Assembly (NCBI RefSeq): GCF_018139485.1
Contig: NZ_JAGSNF010000022.1
Span: 1 to 64,000, forward strand
Length of the DNA stretch: 64,000 nucleotides
Reading direction: 5' to 3'
Source of the DNA: Phycicoccus avicenniae
GTDB taxonomy: Bacteria > Actinomycetota > Actinomycetes > Actinomycetales > Dermatophilaceae
Translations under genes and position numbers: made by a program
Shown here: positions 50,060-58,572 of the stretch, piece after piece
Position numbering within the stretch: the first letter of the stretch is position 1
How the letters are laid out: each line of letters opens with the position of its first letter
The notes under the pieces: generated by a model
Told to the model about the DNA's origin: nothing
What the model saw: only the letters and a program-made list of their open reading frames with translations
The model's database searches: none

Positions 50060-50937
50060 CAGAGGCCATCCGCATCCGAGGTCTGCGCAAGACGTACGGC
50101 ACGCACCGCGCCGTCGACGACCTCGACCTCGACGTCCGGGCCGGCGAGGTGTTCTCGCTCCTCGGCCCCAACGGGGCCGGCAAGACGACGACGGTCGAGA
50201 TCCTCGAGGGGTTCCGGTCGCGGGACGCCGGGGACGTGAGCGTCCTCGGCACCGACCCGCACCGGGCGCCGCGCGCCTGGCGCGACCGCATCGGCATCGT
50301 CCTGCAGTCGACCGGCGGGCTCGACCTGCTCACGCCCCGCGAGGTCCTGCGCAGTGCCGCGAAGAGCTACCGCCGGCCCCGCGACGTCGACGAGGTCCTC
50401 GACCTCACGGGGCTCACCGCGAAGGCCGACGACCGGACGGTCGGCCTGTCCGGGGGCCAGCGTCGCCGCCTCGACGTCGCCCTGGGCATCGTCGGCCGGC
50501 CCGACCTGCTCTTCCTCGACGAGCCGACGACGGGGTTCGACCCGCAGGCCCGGCGCGACTTCTGGGGACTCATCCGCTCCCTCGCGCACGACGGCACGAC
50601 GATCCTCCTCACGACCCACTACCTCGACGAGGCCGAGCACCTCGCCGACCGGGTCGGCGTCATCGCGGCCGGCCGGCTGCTCGCGCTCGACACCCCCGCG
50701 GCTCTCGGCGGTCGGCAGGGCGCGGAGGCCACGGTCTCGTGGGAGGAGGGCGGCGAGCGACGCACCCGGCGCACGACCACGCCCACCACCGAGGTCTCCG
50801 CCCTGGCCGCCCGGTTCGCCGGGGAGGTGCCCGGGCTCACCGTCACCCGGCCGAGCCTCGAGGACACCTACCTCTCGCTCATCGCCCCGCACGTCGACGC
50901 GGCCGACCCGGTCGCCGCCACGGAGGTCCCCGCATGA
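50056..50937 (+). CDS. ABC exporter ATPase (DrrA/CcmA type)
   Basis: A 293-residue ATPase. Walker A GPNGAGKTTT (about residue 39), signature LSGGQRRRLDVALGIVG (about 132), Walker B LLFLDEPTTGFDPQARR and His in TTHYLDEAEHLADRV are complete. The C-terminal 70 residues form the DrrA-type tail (SWEEGGERRTRRTTT, then PSLEDTYLSL). Works with the permease encoded next in drug or lipid export. Confidence 0.92.
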   Translation: MTEAIRIRGLRKTYGTHRAVDDLDLDVRAGEVFSLLGPNGAGKTTTVEILEGFRSRDAGDVSVLGTDPHRAPRAWRDRIGIVLQSTGGLDLLTPREVLRSAAKSYRRPRDVDEVLDLTGLTAKADDRTVGLSGGQRRRLDVALGIVGRPDLLFLDEPTTGFDPQARRDFWGLIRSLAHDGTTILLTTHYLDEAEHLADRVGVIAAGRLLALDTPAALGGRQGAEATVSWEEGGERRTRRTTTPTTEVSALAARFAGEVPGLTVTRPSLEDTYLSLIAPHVDAADPVAATEVPA

Positions 50938-51731
50938 CGACGCTCGCCCTCGGGCTCGACCGCACCGCCGTCGAGCTGCGGATGTACTCGAGGGAGAAGG
51001 AGTCGGTCTTCTTCTCCTTCCTCTTCCCGATCCTCCTGCTCGCCCTCTTCTCGACCGTCTTCGGCGCCCAGTTCGAGGACGGGGGCTCGCAGATGTCGGC
51101 GTCGCGCTTCTTCCTGCCCGGGATGATCGCGGCCGGCGTGCTCCTCACGTCCTTCCAGACGATGGCCCTGTCGGTCGCGACCGAGCGGGACGACGGCAGC
51201 CTCAAGCGGCTGCGCGCCACCCCGATGCCGCCCGTCGCCTACTTCCTCGGCAAGGTCGGCCTCGTCGCGGTGACCTCGCTGGCCCAGCTGGTCCTGCTCC
51301 TCGCCGTCGCCCGCCTCGTCTACGACGTCCCGATGCCGACGGGCGCCGACCGGTGGGCCGTCTTCGCCGGCGTCTTCGCCCTCGGGGTGCTCAGCGGGAC
51401 GGTCCTCGGCGTCGCCTACTCCTCGCTCGCGACGTCGCGGGCGATCGGCGCCGTCGTCATCGGCCCGATCCTCGTCCTGCAGTTCATCTCCGGGGTCTAC
51501 ATCGGCTGGGACAGCATCCCGGGATGGCTCCAGCAGGTCGCCGCGCTCTTCCCGCTCAAGTGGATCGCCCAGGGGATGCGGTCGGTGTTCTACCCCGAGG
51601 GCATGGTCGGGCTCGAGATGGCGGGGTCGTGGGAGACCGGCCGGACCCTCCTCGTCCTCGCGGCGTGGTCGGTCGTCGGGCTCGTGCTCTGTGTCACGAC
51701 CTTCCGGTGGACGAAACGGGGGAGTGTGTGA
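50934..51731 (+). CDS. ABC-2 type exporter permease
   Basis: A 265-residue membrane protein with six helices of the ABC-2 (DrrB/YadH) fold. ESVFFSFLFPILLLALFSTVFG (about residues 22-43) is the first helix, and SVATERDDGSLKRLRATPMPPVAYFLGK (about 78-105) the conserved cytoplasmic coupling loop. FISGVYIGWDSIPGWLQQVAALFPLKWIAQGMRSVF matches the family C-terminal loop. Start and stop overlap both neighbours. Confidence 0.9.
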   Translation: MTTLALGLDRTAVELRMYSREKESVFFSFLFPILLLALFSTVFGAQFEDGGSQMSASRFFLPGMIAAGVLLTSFQTMALSVATERDDGSLKRLRATPMPPVAYFLGKVGLVAVTSLAQLVLLLAVARLVYDVPMPTGADRWAVFAGVFALGVLSGTVLGVAYSSLATSRAIGAVVIGPILVLQFISGVYIGWDSIPGWLQQVAALFPLKWIAQGMRSVFYPEGMVGLEMAGSWETGRTLLVLAAWSVVGLVLCVTTFRWTKRGSV

Positions 51732-52999
51732 CGGCTGCGCCGCCGGTCCCCACGCGCGACGATGGAAGCGTGAGCGCGACGGCGACCGAGACCGACGGCT
51801 GCGAACGGCCCGAGGGCTCGTCCAGCGGCGCCCTCGACGCGTGGTGGCACCGCCAGCTGCCGTGGTGGCACGGCCTCTTCGTCGTCGTCCTCGGGGCGGC
51901 GCTCGTCGTCGCGGTCCTCGACGACCCGGGGCCGCACGGCCGGTGGGTCTCCCCGGTCCTCCTCCTCGTCATCGGAGGGGCGTACGCGGGCCTCGGGGTG
52001 CGGGGGCTGCGGGACGACCGTCGCGCCGGTCTCGCGTACCAGGTCCTCGCCTGGACCCTCCTCGTCGCGGTCCAGTGGCTCGACCCGGGCACCGAGGCCT
52101 GGATGCTCTACTTCGTCCTCTACCCGCAGATGTGGGCGATGCTCTCGGCGCGACAGGCGGTCGCCGGAACCGTCCTCACCCTCACGGCCTTCGGGGTCAC
52201 GCGGTACGTCCAGAGCGGCTACGACGACGGAACCTTCGGCCCGATCGTCGTGTCCTCCGTCATCTCGCTCGGGGTGAGCCTGGCCCTCGGCCTGTTCATC
52301 CACCGGATCGTCGGCGAGGCCGACGCCCGGGCCACGACGATCGACGAGCTCCGGGCGACCCAGGCCCGGCTCGCGGCGGTCGAGCGGGACCGCGGCGTCC
52401 AGGACGAGCGCGAGCGCATCTCGCGGGAGATCCACGACACCCTCGCGCAGGGATTCACCTCCGTCGTCACCCTGAGCCGGGCCGCCGACGCCGCGCTCGC
52501 CCGCGGCGACGTCGACACCGCGCGGGAGCGGCTCGCCCTCGTCGAACGCACCGCGACCGACAACCTCGCCGAGGCCCGGCTCATCGTGGCCGAGCTCACC
52601 CCGGGGCACCTGCAGTCCCGCAGCCTCGCCGAGGCCCTCGTCCGGCTCGGCGACGCCGTCGGCCGGGAGACCGGGCTGCGGACCGAGGTGCGGGTCGACG
52701 GGGAGCCGGCACCGCTCGGCGGCGCCGCCGAGGTCGTCGTCCTGCGGACCGCGCAGGAGGCGCTCGCCAACGTGCGACGGCACGCGGGCGCCGGACACGT
52801 CGCGGTCGCCCTCAGCTACCGGCCGGAGCGGGTCGTCCTGTCCGTCGCGGACGACGGCTGCGGCTTCGACGCGGACACGGACCACCGGGGCTTCGGGCTC
52901 GACGGGGTCCGCGCCCGGGCCGCGCAGGTCGGTGGCCGCGTCGACCTGCTCAGCGGGCCGGGCGCGGGCACGACGCTCACCCTCGAGGTGCCGCGGTGA
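51728..52999 (+). CDS. NarL-family sensor histidine kinase
   Basis: A 423-residue membrane kinase. About five or six helices span residues 48-190 with short loops, so it probably senses the membrane itself, as LiaS/DesK-type kinases do. The HisKA_3 phosphoacceptor is in ERISREIHDTLAQGF (about 237). The ATPase domain has NVRRHAGAGHVAVALSYRP and DDGCGFD, and GFGLDGVRARAAQVGG. The GTG start overlaps the permease stop; GTG 51771 is an alternative with a similar context. Confidence 0.9.
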   Translation: MTAAPPVPTRDDGSVSATATETDGCERPEGSSSGALDAWWHRQLPWWHGLFVVVLGAALVVAVLDDPGPHGRWVSPVLLLVIGGAYAGLGVRGLRDDRRAGLAYQVLAWTLLVAVQWLDPGTEAWMLYFVLYPQMWAMLSARQAVAGTVLTLTAFGVTRYVQSGYDDGTFGPIVVSSVISLGVSLALGLFIHRIVGEADARATTIDELRATQARLAAVERDRGVQDERERISREIHDTLAQGFTSVVTLSRAADAALARGDVDTARERLALVERTATDNLAEARLIVAELTPGHLQSRSLAEALVRLGDAVGRETGLRTEVRVDGEPAPLGGAAEVVVLRTAQEALANVRRHAGAGHVAVALSYRPERVVLSVADDGCGFDADTDHRGFGLDGVRARAAQVGGRVDLLSGPGAGTTLTLEVPR

Positions 53000-53622
53000 T
53001 CCGCCTGCTCGTCGTCGACGACCACCCCGTCGTGCGCGCAGGGATGGTCGCGGTGCTCGGCGAGGAGGCGGACCTCGAGGTCGTCGGCGAGGCAGCGGAC
53101 GGGGCGGAGGCGCTCGCGGTGCTCCCCCGGCTCGCCCCGGACGTCGTCCTCATGGACCTGCGGATGCCGGTGCTCGACGGTGCCGAGGCGACGCGGCGGA
53201 TCGGCGCCCTGCCAGACCCGCCGCAGGTCCTCGTCCTCACGACGTACGACACCGACGCCGACATCGTCCGGGCCGTCGAGGCCGGCGCCCGGGGCTACCT
53301 CCTCAAGGACGCCCCGACGGCGGTGCTCACGGACGCGATCCGGCGGGCCGCCCGGGGCGAGACCGTCCTCGCGCCTCCCGTCGCCGCCCGGCTCGCCGAG
53401 CGGCTGCGGGCTCCCGCCGGGACGGACCTCACCGGCCGCGAGGTCGAGGTGCTCGCCCTCGTCGGCCGGGGCCTGTCGAACGCCGAGATCGGCCGGTCGC
53501 TCTTCATCGGGGAGGCGACGGTCAAGACCCACCTCGTGCGGGCCTTCGCGAAGCTCGGGGTGGCGGACCGGACCGCGGCCGTCGCCGAGGCGCACCGGCG
53601 GGGTCTCGTCGACCTGTCCTGA
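52996..53622 (+). CDS. NarL/LuxR-type response regulator
   Basis: A 208-residue two-component regulator. The receiver has the acidic pair DDHPVVRAGM, phospho-Asp in VVLMDLRMPVLDG (about 53) and Lys in GYLLKDAPT. The LuxR HTH is LTGREVEVLALVGRGLSNAEIGRSLFIGEATVKTHLVRAFAKLGV (about 145-190). GTG 52996 overlaps the kinase stop. Last gene of the MFS-ABC-ABC-kinase-regulator operon, which it likely controls. Confidence 0.92.
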   Translation: MIRLLVVDDHPVVRAGMVAVLGEEADLEVVGEAADGAEALAVLPRLAPDVVLMDLRMPVLDGAEATRRIGALPDPPQVLVLTTYDTDADIVRAVEAGARGYLLKDAPTAVLTDAIRRAARGETVLAPPVAARLAERLRAPAGTDLTGREVEVLALVGRGLSNAEIGRSLFIGEATVKTHLVRAFAKLGVADRTAAVAEAHRRGLVDLS

Positions 53623-53654
53623 CCCGTCGGTCGGGGCCGGTCGCCCCTCGTCGG

Positions 53655-54305
53655 TCAGGACGCCTCGGCGGCGTCCTCGGACAGCGGGGCGTCGTTGCGG
53701 TGGCGCAGGTACTCGACGACGATCGGGATGCTCGTCACGACGACGAAGACGAGCACCGCGAGGTCCGGGTGGTCGCGCACCCACGGGACGCCGCCGAGCA
53801 GGTAGCCGACGAGGGTGATGCCGACGACCCAGACGAGCGCCCCGACGAAGGACCACGTGAGGAAGAACCGGCGGTGCATCCGGCTCACGCCCGCGACGAC
53901 GGTGATGTACGTGCGGACGACGGGCACGAAGCGGGCGAGGACGAGCGCCGCCGCGCCGTAGCGGTCGAAGAAGACCTCGGTGCGGGCGATGTGCTGGCGC
54001 TTGACGATGCGGCCGTCGCGTTCTCGCAGCGGCGCGCCGGCCCGTCTGCCGATCTCGTAGCCGGCGACGTTGCCCCCGATGGCGGCGAGGACGAGGGCGC
54101 CCATCGCGACGAGGAGGTGGTCCTCGAGCCGGCCGTTCGCGATGAAGATGCCGGTCATGAACAGGAGGATGTCGCCCGGCAGGAAGGGGAAGAAGAGGCC
54201 GCACTCGACGAAGACGATGAGGACGGCGATCCACAGGAACGCCTCGCCGTAGGTGTCGAGGAGGTACTCGGGCTGCAGCCACTGCGGACCGAGGGTGGGG
54301 ATCAC
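53655..54305 (-). CDS. DedA family membrane protein
   Basis: A 216-residue DedA (VTT domain) protein. IVFVECGLFFPFLPGDILLFMTG (about residues 31-53), GGNVAGYEIGRRAG (about 77) and the helix-hairpin FFDRYGAAALVLARFVPVVRTYITVVAGVSRM (about 112-143) with two functionally important Arg residues are present. DedA proteins are lipid (undecaprenyl phosphate or phospholipid) transporters and keep membrane proton balance. GTG 54303-54305 lies 8 bases after CATACT. Confidence 0.88.
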   Translation of the reverse strand: MIPTLGPQWLQPEYLLDTYGEAFLWIAVLIVFVECGLFFPFLPGDILLFMTGIFIANGRLEDHLLVAMGALVLAAIGGNVAGYEIGRRAGAPLRERDGRIVKRQHIARTEVFFDRYGAAALVLARFVPVVRTYITVVAGVSRMHRRFFLTWSFVGALVWVVGITLVGYLLGGVPWVRDHPDLAVLVFVVVTSIPIVVEYLRHRNDAPLSEDAAEAS

Positions 54306-54313
54306 TCCTCCAG

Positions 54314-54319
54314 AGTATG
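54314..54319 (-). promoter_or_regulatory. CATACT -10 of leaderless dedA
   Basis: The complement of 54314-54319 reads CATACT, ending 8 bases before GTG 54305, the same arrangement as at 236-241. Confidence 0.45.
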
Positions 54320-54342
54320 CGGGGCCACGGACACCGTTCGCC

Positions 54343-54348
54343 TACCCT
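54343..54348 (+). promoter_or_regulatory. TACCCT -10 of the leaderless SpoU gene
   Basis: TACCCT ends 6 bases before GTG 54355, with no Shine-Dalgarno. Confidence 0.5.
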
Positions 54349-54354
54349 CGCGTC

Positions 54355-55005
54355 GTGGACGAGGAGCGGCAGGTCGGGGTCGGGCCGTGGGAGGGGTCGT
54401 GGCCCGACGGAGACCACTGGGACCCGGACCTGCTGCGGGACGGGGACCGCCGCAACGTCGTCGACCGGTACCGCTACTGGCGGATGGACGCCGTCGTCGC
54501 CGACCTCGACACCCGCCGTCACCCGGTCCACGTCGCGATCGAGAACTGGGGCCACGACCTCAACATCGGCTCGGTCGTGCGGACGGCGAACGCGATGAAC
54601 GTCGCCGCCTTCCACGTCGTCGGCCGGCGTCGCTGGAACCGCCGCGGGGCGATGGTCACGGACCGCTACCAGCACGAGCACCACCACCCGGACGCCGCGG
54701 CGCTCGTCGCGTGGGCGGCCGCGGCCGGGGCGGGAGGCGACCGCCTGCCGCTCGTCGGGGTCGACAACGTCCCGGGGTCGGTCGCGCTCGAGACCCACGA
54801 TCTGCCGCGCGCGTGCGTCCTCGTCTTCGGCCAGGAGGGCGACGGGCTCACCCCGGCGATGCAGGAGGCGTGCGACGTCGTCCTCCACATCGCCCAGTTC
54901 GGCTCGACCCGCTCCATCAACGCCGGCGCTGCGGCCGCGGTCGCGATGCACGCCTGGGTGCGGCGGCACGTCTTCGACCAGCCCGTGCGGCCGGCCCCGG
55001 AATAG
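54355..55005 (+). CDS. TrmH/SpoU family RNA 2'-O-methyltransferase
   Basis: A 216-residue SPOUT methyltransferase. Motif 1 is ENWGHDLNIGSVVRTANAMNV (about residues 62-82) with the catalytic Asn/Arg. Motif 2 is CVLVFGQEGDGLTPAMQEACD (about 158-178). Motif 3, FGSTRSINAGAAAAVAMHAWV (about 182-202), forms the SAM knot. It methylates a ribose in tRNA or rRNA; the position is unknown. Confidence 0.9.
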   Translation: MDEERQVGVGPWEGSWPDGDHWDPDLLRDGDRRNVVDRYRYWRMDAVVADLDTRRHPVHVAIENWGHDLNIGSVVRTANAMNVAAFHVVGRRRWNRRGAMVTDRYQHEHHHPDAAALVAWAAAAGAGGDRLPLVGVDNVPGSVALETHDLPRACVLVFGQEGDGLTPAMQEACDVVLHIAQFGSTRSINAGAAAAVAMHAWVRRHVFDQPVRPAPE

Positions 55006-55033
55006 CCGCCCGCCGGCCGCCGCTGAGCCAGGG

Positions 55034-56089
55034 GTGAGCACCCCGAGCCCGACCCTGTCCGTCCTCGACCTCGTCCCGGTCCGCACCGACCAGACCAGCG
55101 GCGACGCCCTCGCCGCGACCCGGTCCCTCGCCCGGGTCGCCGACGCCCACGGGTACGAGGGCTACTGGCTCGCCGAGCACCACAACATGCCGGCCGTCGC
55201 GGCGACGAACCCGCCGGTCCTCATGGCGATGGTCGCCGGAGTCACCGAGCGCATCCGGGTCGGCTCGGGCGGCGTCATGCTCCCCAACCACGCCCCGCTC
55301 GTCGTCGCCGAGCAGGTCGCCCTCCTCGAGGCCGCCTTCCCCGGCCGGGTCGACCTCGGCATCGGGCGGGCGCCCGGGACCGACCCGGTCACGTCGTGGG
55401 CGCTGCGCAGCGGGGGTGGCGGCGTGGAGGCCGACGCCGTCGACCGCTTCCCCGACCACGTCGACCAGGTCCTCGCGATGATGTCGCCCGAGGGCGCCGC
55501 GCTGCGGCTGCCGAGCGGCGACCACGTGCTGCGGGCGACGCCCCGGGCGACGTCGACGCCGACGATCTGGCTGCTCGGCTCGTCGGACTACTCGGCCCGC
55601 CTCGCCGCCTCGCGGGGGATGCCGTACGTCTTCGCGCACCACTTCTCGGGCCGGGGCACGGCGGAGGCGCTCGCGCTCTACCGGGACGGCTACGAGCCGT
55701 CCGAGGCGAACCCGGACCCGCGCACGCTGCTCACGGTCAACGTCGTCGTCGCTCCGACCGCGGAGGAGGCGCGGCGGCTCGCCGAGCCGAACCTGCGCCA
55801 GATGGTCACCCTCCGCACCGGGCAGCCGCTCACCCCGCTCCCGCTCGTCGAGGAGGCGGAGGCCGCCCCGCTCGCGCCCGCCCACGCCGACCTCGCGGAC
55901 CAGATGCTCGAGCGCTGGGTCGTCGGGACGCCGGACGAGGCGGCCCGCCGGGTCCGGGACCTCGCCGCGACGTTCGCGGTCGACGAGGTCATGGTCCACC
56001 CCGTCGCGGGTGCCCTCGCCGGGACGGCCCCGGACAGCGCGCCGGCGCGCGAGCGGACCCTCGCCCTCCTCGCCGACGCGCTGTCCTGA
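55034..56089 (+). CDS. LLM-class flavin-dependent oxidoreductase
   Basis: A 351-residue luciferase-like monooxygenase fold with FMN or F420. SVLDLVPVR at the start, YWLAEHHNMPAVAATNPPVL (about residues 43-62), VGSGGVMLPNHAPLVVAEQVALLEAAFPGRVDLGIGRAPGTDP (about 76-118) are typical of the LuxA-like group including YhbW. Substrate unknown. GTG 55034 has AGCCAGGGG upstream. Confidence 0.88.
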   Translation: MSTPSPTLSVLDLVPVRTDQTSGDALAATRSLARVADAHGYEGYWLAEHHNMPAVAATNPPVLMAMVAGVTERIRVGSGGVMLPNHAPLVVAEQVALLEAAFPGRVDLGIGRAPGTDPVTSWALRSGGGGVEADAVDRFPDHVDQVLAMMSPEGAALRLPSGDHVLRATPRATSTPTIWLLGSSDYSARLAASRGMPYVFAHHFSGRGTAEALALYRDGYEPSEANPDPRTLLTVNVVVAPTAEEARRLAEPNLRQMVTLRTGQPLTPLPLVEEAEAAPLAPAHADLADQMLERWVVGTPDEAARRVRDLAATFAVDEVMVHPVAGALAGTAPDSAPARERTLALLADALS

Positions 56090-56142
56090 CGGACCGCCCG
56101 ACGCCCTCTTCGGGTCCGCCGACGACGAAAGTCCGGTAGACC

Positions 56143-56169
56143 TGTCGAGAGCGGCCGGTCCCGATCGTC
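56143..56169 (+). promoter_or_regulatory. ECF42-type promoter
   Basis: TGTCGA at 56143-56148 and CGATCGTC at 56162-56169 match the reported ECF42 elements: TGTCGA at -35, and a CGATC or CGTC-like -10 with a gap near 13 or 17 depending on which half is taken. It lies about 50 bases before the first DGPF gene, so the operon encoding the sigma factor is probably self-activated. Confidence 0.7.
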
Positions 56170-56217
56170 ACGGGGGTGAGGCCGCGACGCGCGCGGCCCG
56201 GACCCGAGGAGCACGAG

Positions 56218-56580
56218 ATGACCGAGTACGTCGTCCTCATCGTCGGTGACGCCGACCGCTGGTGGACCACCATGGACCGCGACCAGCGGGTCGCCGGCTA
56301 CGCCGAGTACACCCGCTTCGCCGAGGAGCTGTCGCGACGCGGCCACCGGATCACCGGTGGCGCCGAGCTGCACGCGACGGGCGAGGCCAAGCGCATCCCA
56401 CCGGGTGGCGGGCCCGTCACCGACGGGCCGTTCACCGAGACGGCCGAGCAGGTCGGCGGCTTCTACCAGGTGGAGTCCGAGGACCTCGACGACCTCCTCG
56501 ACTGCTGCCGCATCATCGCGGCCGTCGGGGACGGCGTCGAGGTCCGCCGCACCGTCACCCCGGAGGACCGTCCCTCATGA
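56218..56580 (+). CDS. DGPF (YCII-related) protein 1
   Basis: A 120-residue protein of the YCII-like dimeric alpha-beta barrel fold. The family motif is in GGPVTDGPFTETAEQVGGFYQVE (about residues 62-84). YTRFAEELSRRGHRITGGAEL precedes it. YCII domains may act as small-molecule enzymes, but DGPF proteins have no proven activity; they are the standard partners and targets of ECF42 sigma factors. ATG 56218 follows CGAGGAG. Overlaps the next gene (ATGA). Confidence 0.9.
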   Translation: MTEYVVLIVGDADRWWTTMDRDQRVAGYAEYTRFAEELSRRGHRITGGAELHATGEAKRIPPGGGPVTDGPFTETAEQVGGFYQVESEDLDDLLDCCRIIAAVGDGVEVRRTVTPEDRPS

Positions 56581-56957
56581 GCCGTCACCTCGTCCTGCTG
56601 CCCGCTCCCGAGGCCGAGTGGGCGCGGCTGCCGCCCGAGGAGCACGAGAAGGGGATGCGCAGCCATCAGCAGTTCCACCGCGACCTCGCCGCCGGCGGAC
56701 ACTCGATCGTCGTCGCCGGCCCCCTCACCCCGTCGGCCGAGGCCGTCTCGATGCGTCCCGACGGCTCCGGGGGCGCGCTCGTGACCGACGGCCCGTTCCT
56801 CGAGTCCGTCGAGCAGATGGTCGGCTTCTACCTCGTCGACAGCCCGGACCGCGACGACCTCGTCCGCATCTGCACCGAGTTCTCCGCCCGCGGCGAGCTC
56901 ATCGAGCTGCGCGACATGGTGGCCGACGGCGAGCACGACCACGGCGGTGCGTCGTGA
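56577..56957 (+). CDS. DGPF (YCII-related) protein 2
   Basis: A 126-residue paralogue. The motif is VTDGPFLESVEQMVGFYLVDSPDRDDL (about 69-95). It is more diverged from the other two: the N-terminus lacks the YVVL start and begins RHLVLLPAPEAEWARLPPEEHEKG. It overlaps both neighbours (ATGA, GTGA). Confidence 0.88.
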   Translation: MSRHLVLLPAPEAEWARLPPEEHEKGMRSHQQFHRDLAAGGHSIVVAGPLTPSAEAVSMRPDGSGGALVTDGPFLESVEQMVGFYLVDSPDRDDLVRICTEFSARGELIELRDMVADGEHDHGGAS

Positions 56958-57319
56958 CGCGCTACGTCGTCCTCGTCGCCTACCGCCCCGGGGACTGGGA
57001 GCGGGCCGACGAGGCCGAGCGGCAGACGTACTTCGACGCCCACCACGCCTTCGAGCGGTACGTCGACGAGCACGGGACGCGGCTGTCGAGCGGCGCCCTG
57101 TGCGACGCCGACACCGCGACGACCCTCTCTCCGGGGACGGGCGGGGAGCGGGTCGTCACCGACGGGCCCTACGCCGAGCTCGCGGAACAGGTCGGTGGCT
57201 ACTACGACGTCGAGCTCCCCGACCTCGACACGGCCATCGCCGCGGGGCGGCTGCTGCCGGCCGCCTACACCGTGGAGATCCGGCCCGTCCTGCGGATCGA
57301 GGGGTACGAGTCGGCGTGA
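56954..57319 (+). CDS. DGPF (YCII-related) protein 3
   Basis: A 121-residue paralogue. The motif reads VTDGPYAELAEQVGGYYDVE (about 70-89), so the Phe of DGPF is replaced by Tyr. It contains HHAFERYVDEHGTRLSSGALCD. GTG 56954 overlaps protein 2, and its stop overlaps the sigma factor gene. Confidence 0.88.
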   Translation: MTRYVVLVAYRPGDWERADEAERQTYFDAHHAFERYVDEHGTRLSSGALCDADTATTLSPGTGGERVVTDGPYAELAEQVGGYYDVELPDLDTAIAAGRLLPAAYTVEIRPVLRIEGYESA

Positions 57320-58572
57320 CGCCGGACGCGGCGCTCGAGCAGGTCGTCCGGGTCGAGTGGGGGCGCCTCGTCGCGCTCCTGCTCGGCCGGTTCCGCCGCC
57401 TCGACCTCGTCGAGGACGCGCTCGCGGACGCCGTCGAGACCGCCGCGCGCCGCTGGCCCCGCGACGGCACCCCCGACGACCCGGCGGCGTGGCTGCACAC
57501 CGCGGCCCGCCGCCGGGTCCTCGACCGGCTGCGCGCGGAGGCGATGGCGCTGCGGAAGGCGCCGCTGCTCGTCGTCGAGGCCGAGCGCGGACCGGGAGGA
57601 GGAGCGATGGCCGACCCCGGCGGGATCGTGGAGGACGACGTCCTGCGTCTCGTCCTCATGTGCTGCCACCCCGCCCTCGCCCCGGAGGTCGCGAGCGCCC
57701 TCGCGCTCCGGCTCGTCGTCGGGGTGACGACCGCCGACATCGCCCGGCTCTTCCTCGTCCCCGAGGCGACGATGGCGGCCCGGCTCACCCGCGGCAAGAA
57801 GAAGATCGTCGCCGCCGGCATCCCGTACGCCGTCCCCGCCGCCGCCGACCTGCCCGACCGGATGCGCACCGTCGCGCAGACCGCCTACCTCGCGTTCACC
57901 GCCGGGTACGCCCCCGGCTCCGGGACGGACCTGCTGCGGGCCGACCTCGCCGGGGAGGCGGTGCGCCTCGTCCGGACGACGCTGGCCCTTCGCCCCGAGG
58001 AGCCGGTGCTCCGGGCGCTGCTCGCCCTCGTGCTCCTGCAGCACTCGCGACGCGACGCCCGCGTCGGACCCGACGGCCGGCTCGTCCTCCTGCCGGACCA
58101 GGACCGCGACCGCTGGCACCACGACGAGGTCGTCGAGGCCCTCGGGCTGCTCGCCGACGTGCCCGTCGGGACGGATCCCCTCACCGAGTCCTACCGCCTC
58201 CAGGCGGTGGTCGGCGCCCTCCACGCGACGGCGCCGTCGGCGTCGGAGACGCGCTGGGACCGGGTCTGCGAGGCGTACGACGCGCTCGCGGTCGTCAACC
58301 CGTCCCCGTCCGTGCGGCTCGCCCGGGCCGTCGCCGTCGCCGAGCGGGACGGCACGACCGCGGGCCTCGCGGCGCTCGAGGGACTCGACGAGGCCCTCCC
58401 GACGAGCCACCGGGTCCCGGCGGTCCGCGGCGAGCTGCTCGCCCGGCTCGGGGATCGTCCGGGAGCGGTCGCCGCGCTCGCCGTCGCGATCGACCGGTGC
58501 GGCAACGCCGTCGAGCGAGCCCACCTCACCGCCAGGCGGGACGGGCTGCTCGACCCGCCGTCCGCCCGCTGA
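57316..58572 (+). CDS. ECF42 sigma factor with long C-terminal extension
   Basis: A 418-residue sigma factor. Region 2 is around LVALLLGRFRRLDLVEDALADAVETAARRWP (about 16-46), region 4 around LALRLVVGVTTADIARLFLVPEATMAARLTRGKKKI (about 133-168). A C-terminal extension of about 240 residues (AYLAFTAGYAPGSGTDLL, DARVGPDGRLVLLPDQDRDRWHHDEV, VNPSPSVRLARAVAVAERDG) contains TPR-like helices and defines group ECF42; DUF6596 covers part of it. It has no anti-sigma partner here, and the extension is thought to control activity. It overlaps the convergent acyltransferase gene by 47 bases. Confidence 0.93.
   Translation: MTPDAALEQVVRVEWGRLVALLLGRFRRLDLVEDALADAVETAARRWPRDGTPDDPAAWLHTAARRRVLDRLRAEAMALRKAPLLVVEAERGPGGGAMADPGGIVEDDVLRLVLMCCHPALAPEVASALALRLVVGVTTADIARLFLVPEATMAARLTRGKKKIVAAGIPYAVPAAADLPDRMRTVAQTAYLAFTAGYAPGSGTDLLRADLAGEAVRLVRTTLALRPEEPVLRALLALVLLQHSRRDARVGPDGRLVLLPDQDRDRWHHDEVVEALGLLADVPVGTDPLTESYRLQAVVGALHATAPSASETRWDRVCEAYDALAVVNPSPSVRLARAVAVAERDGTTAGLAALEGLDEALPTSHRVPAVRGELLARLGDRPGAVAALAVAIDRCGNAVERAHLTARRDGLLDPPSAR

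Noticed and set aside
53623-53654. Terminator between the response regulator and dedA genes
   Set aside because: Only a weak 5-base stem is seen in the 32-base convergent gap, too little to call.
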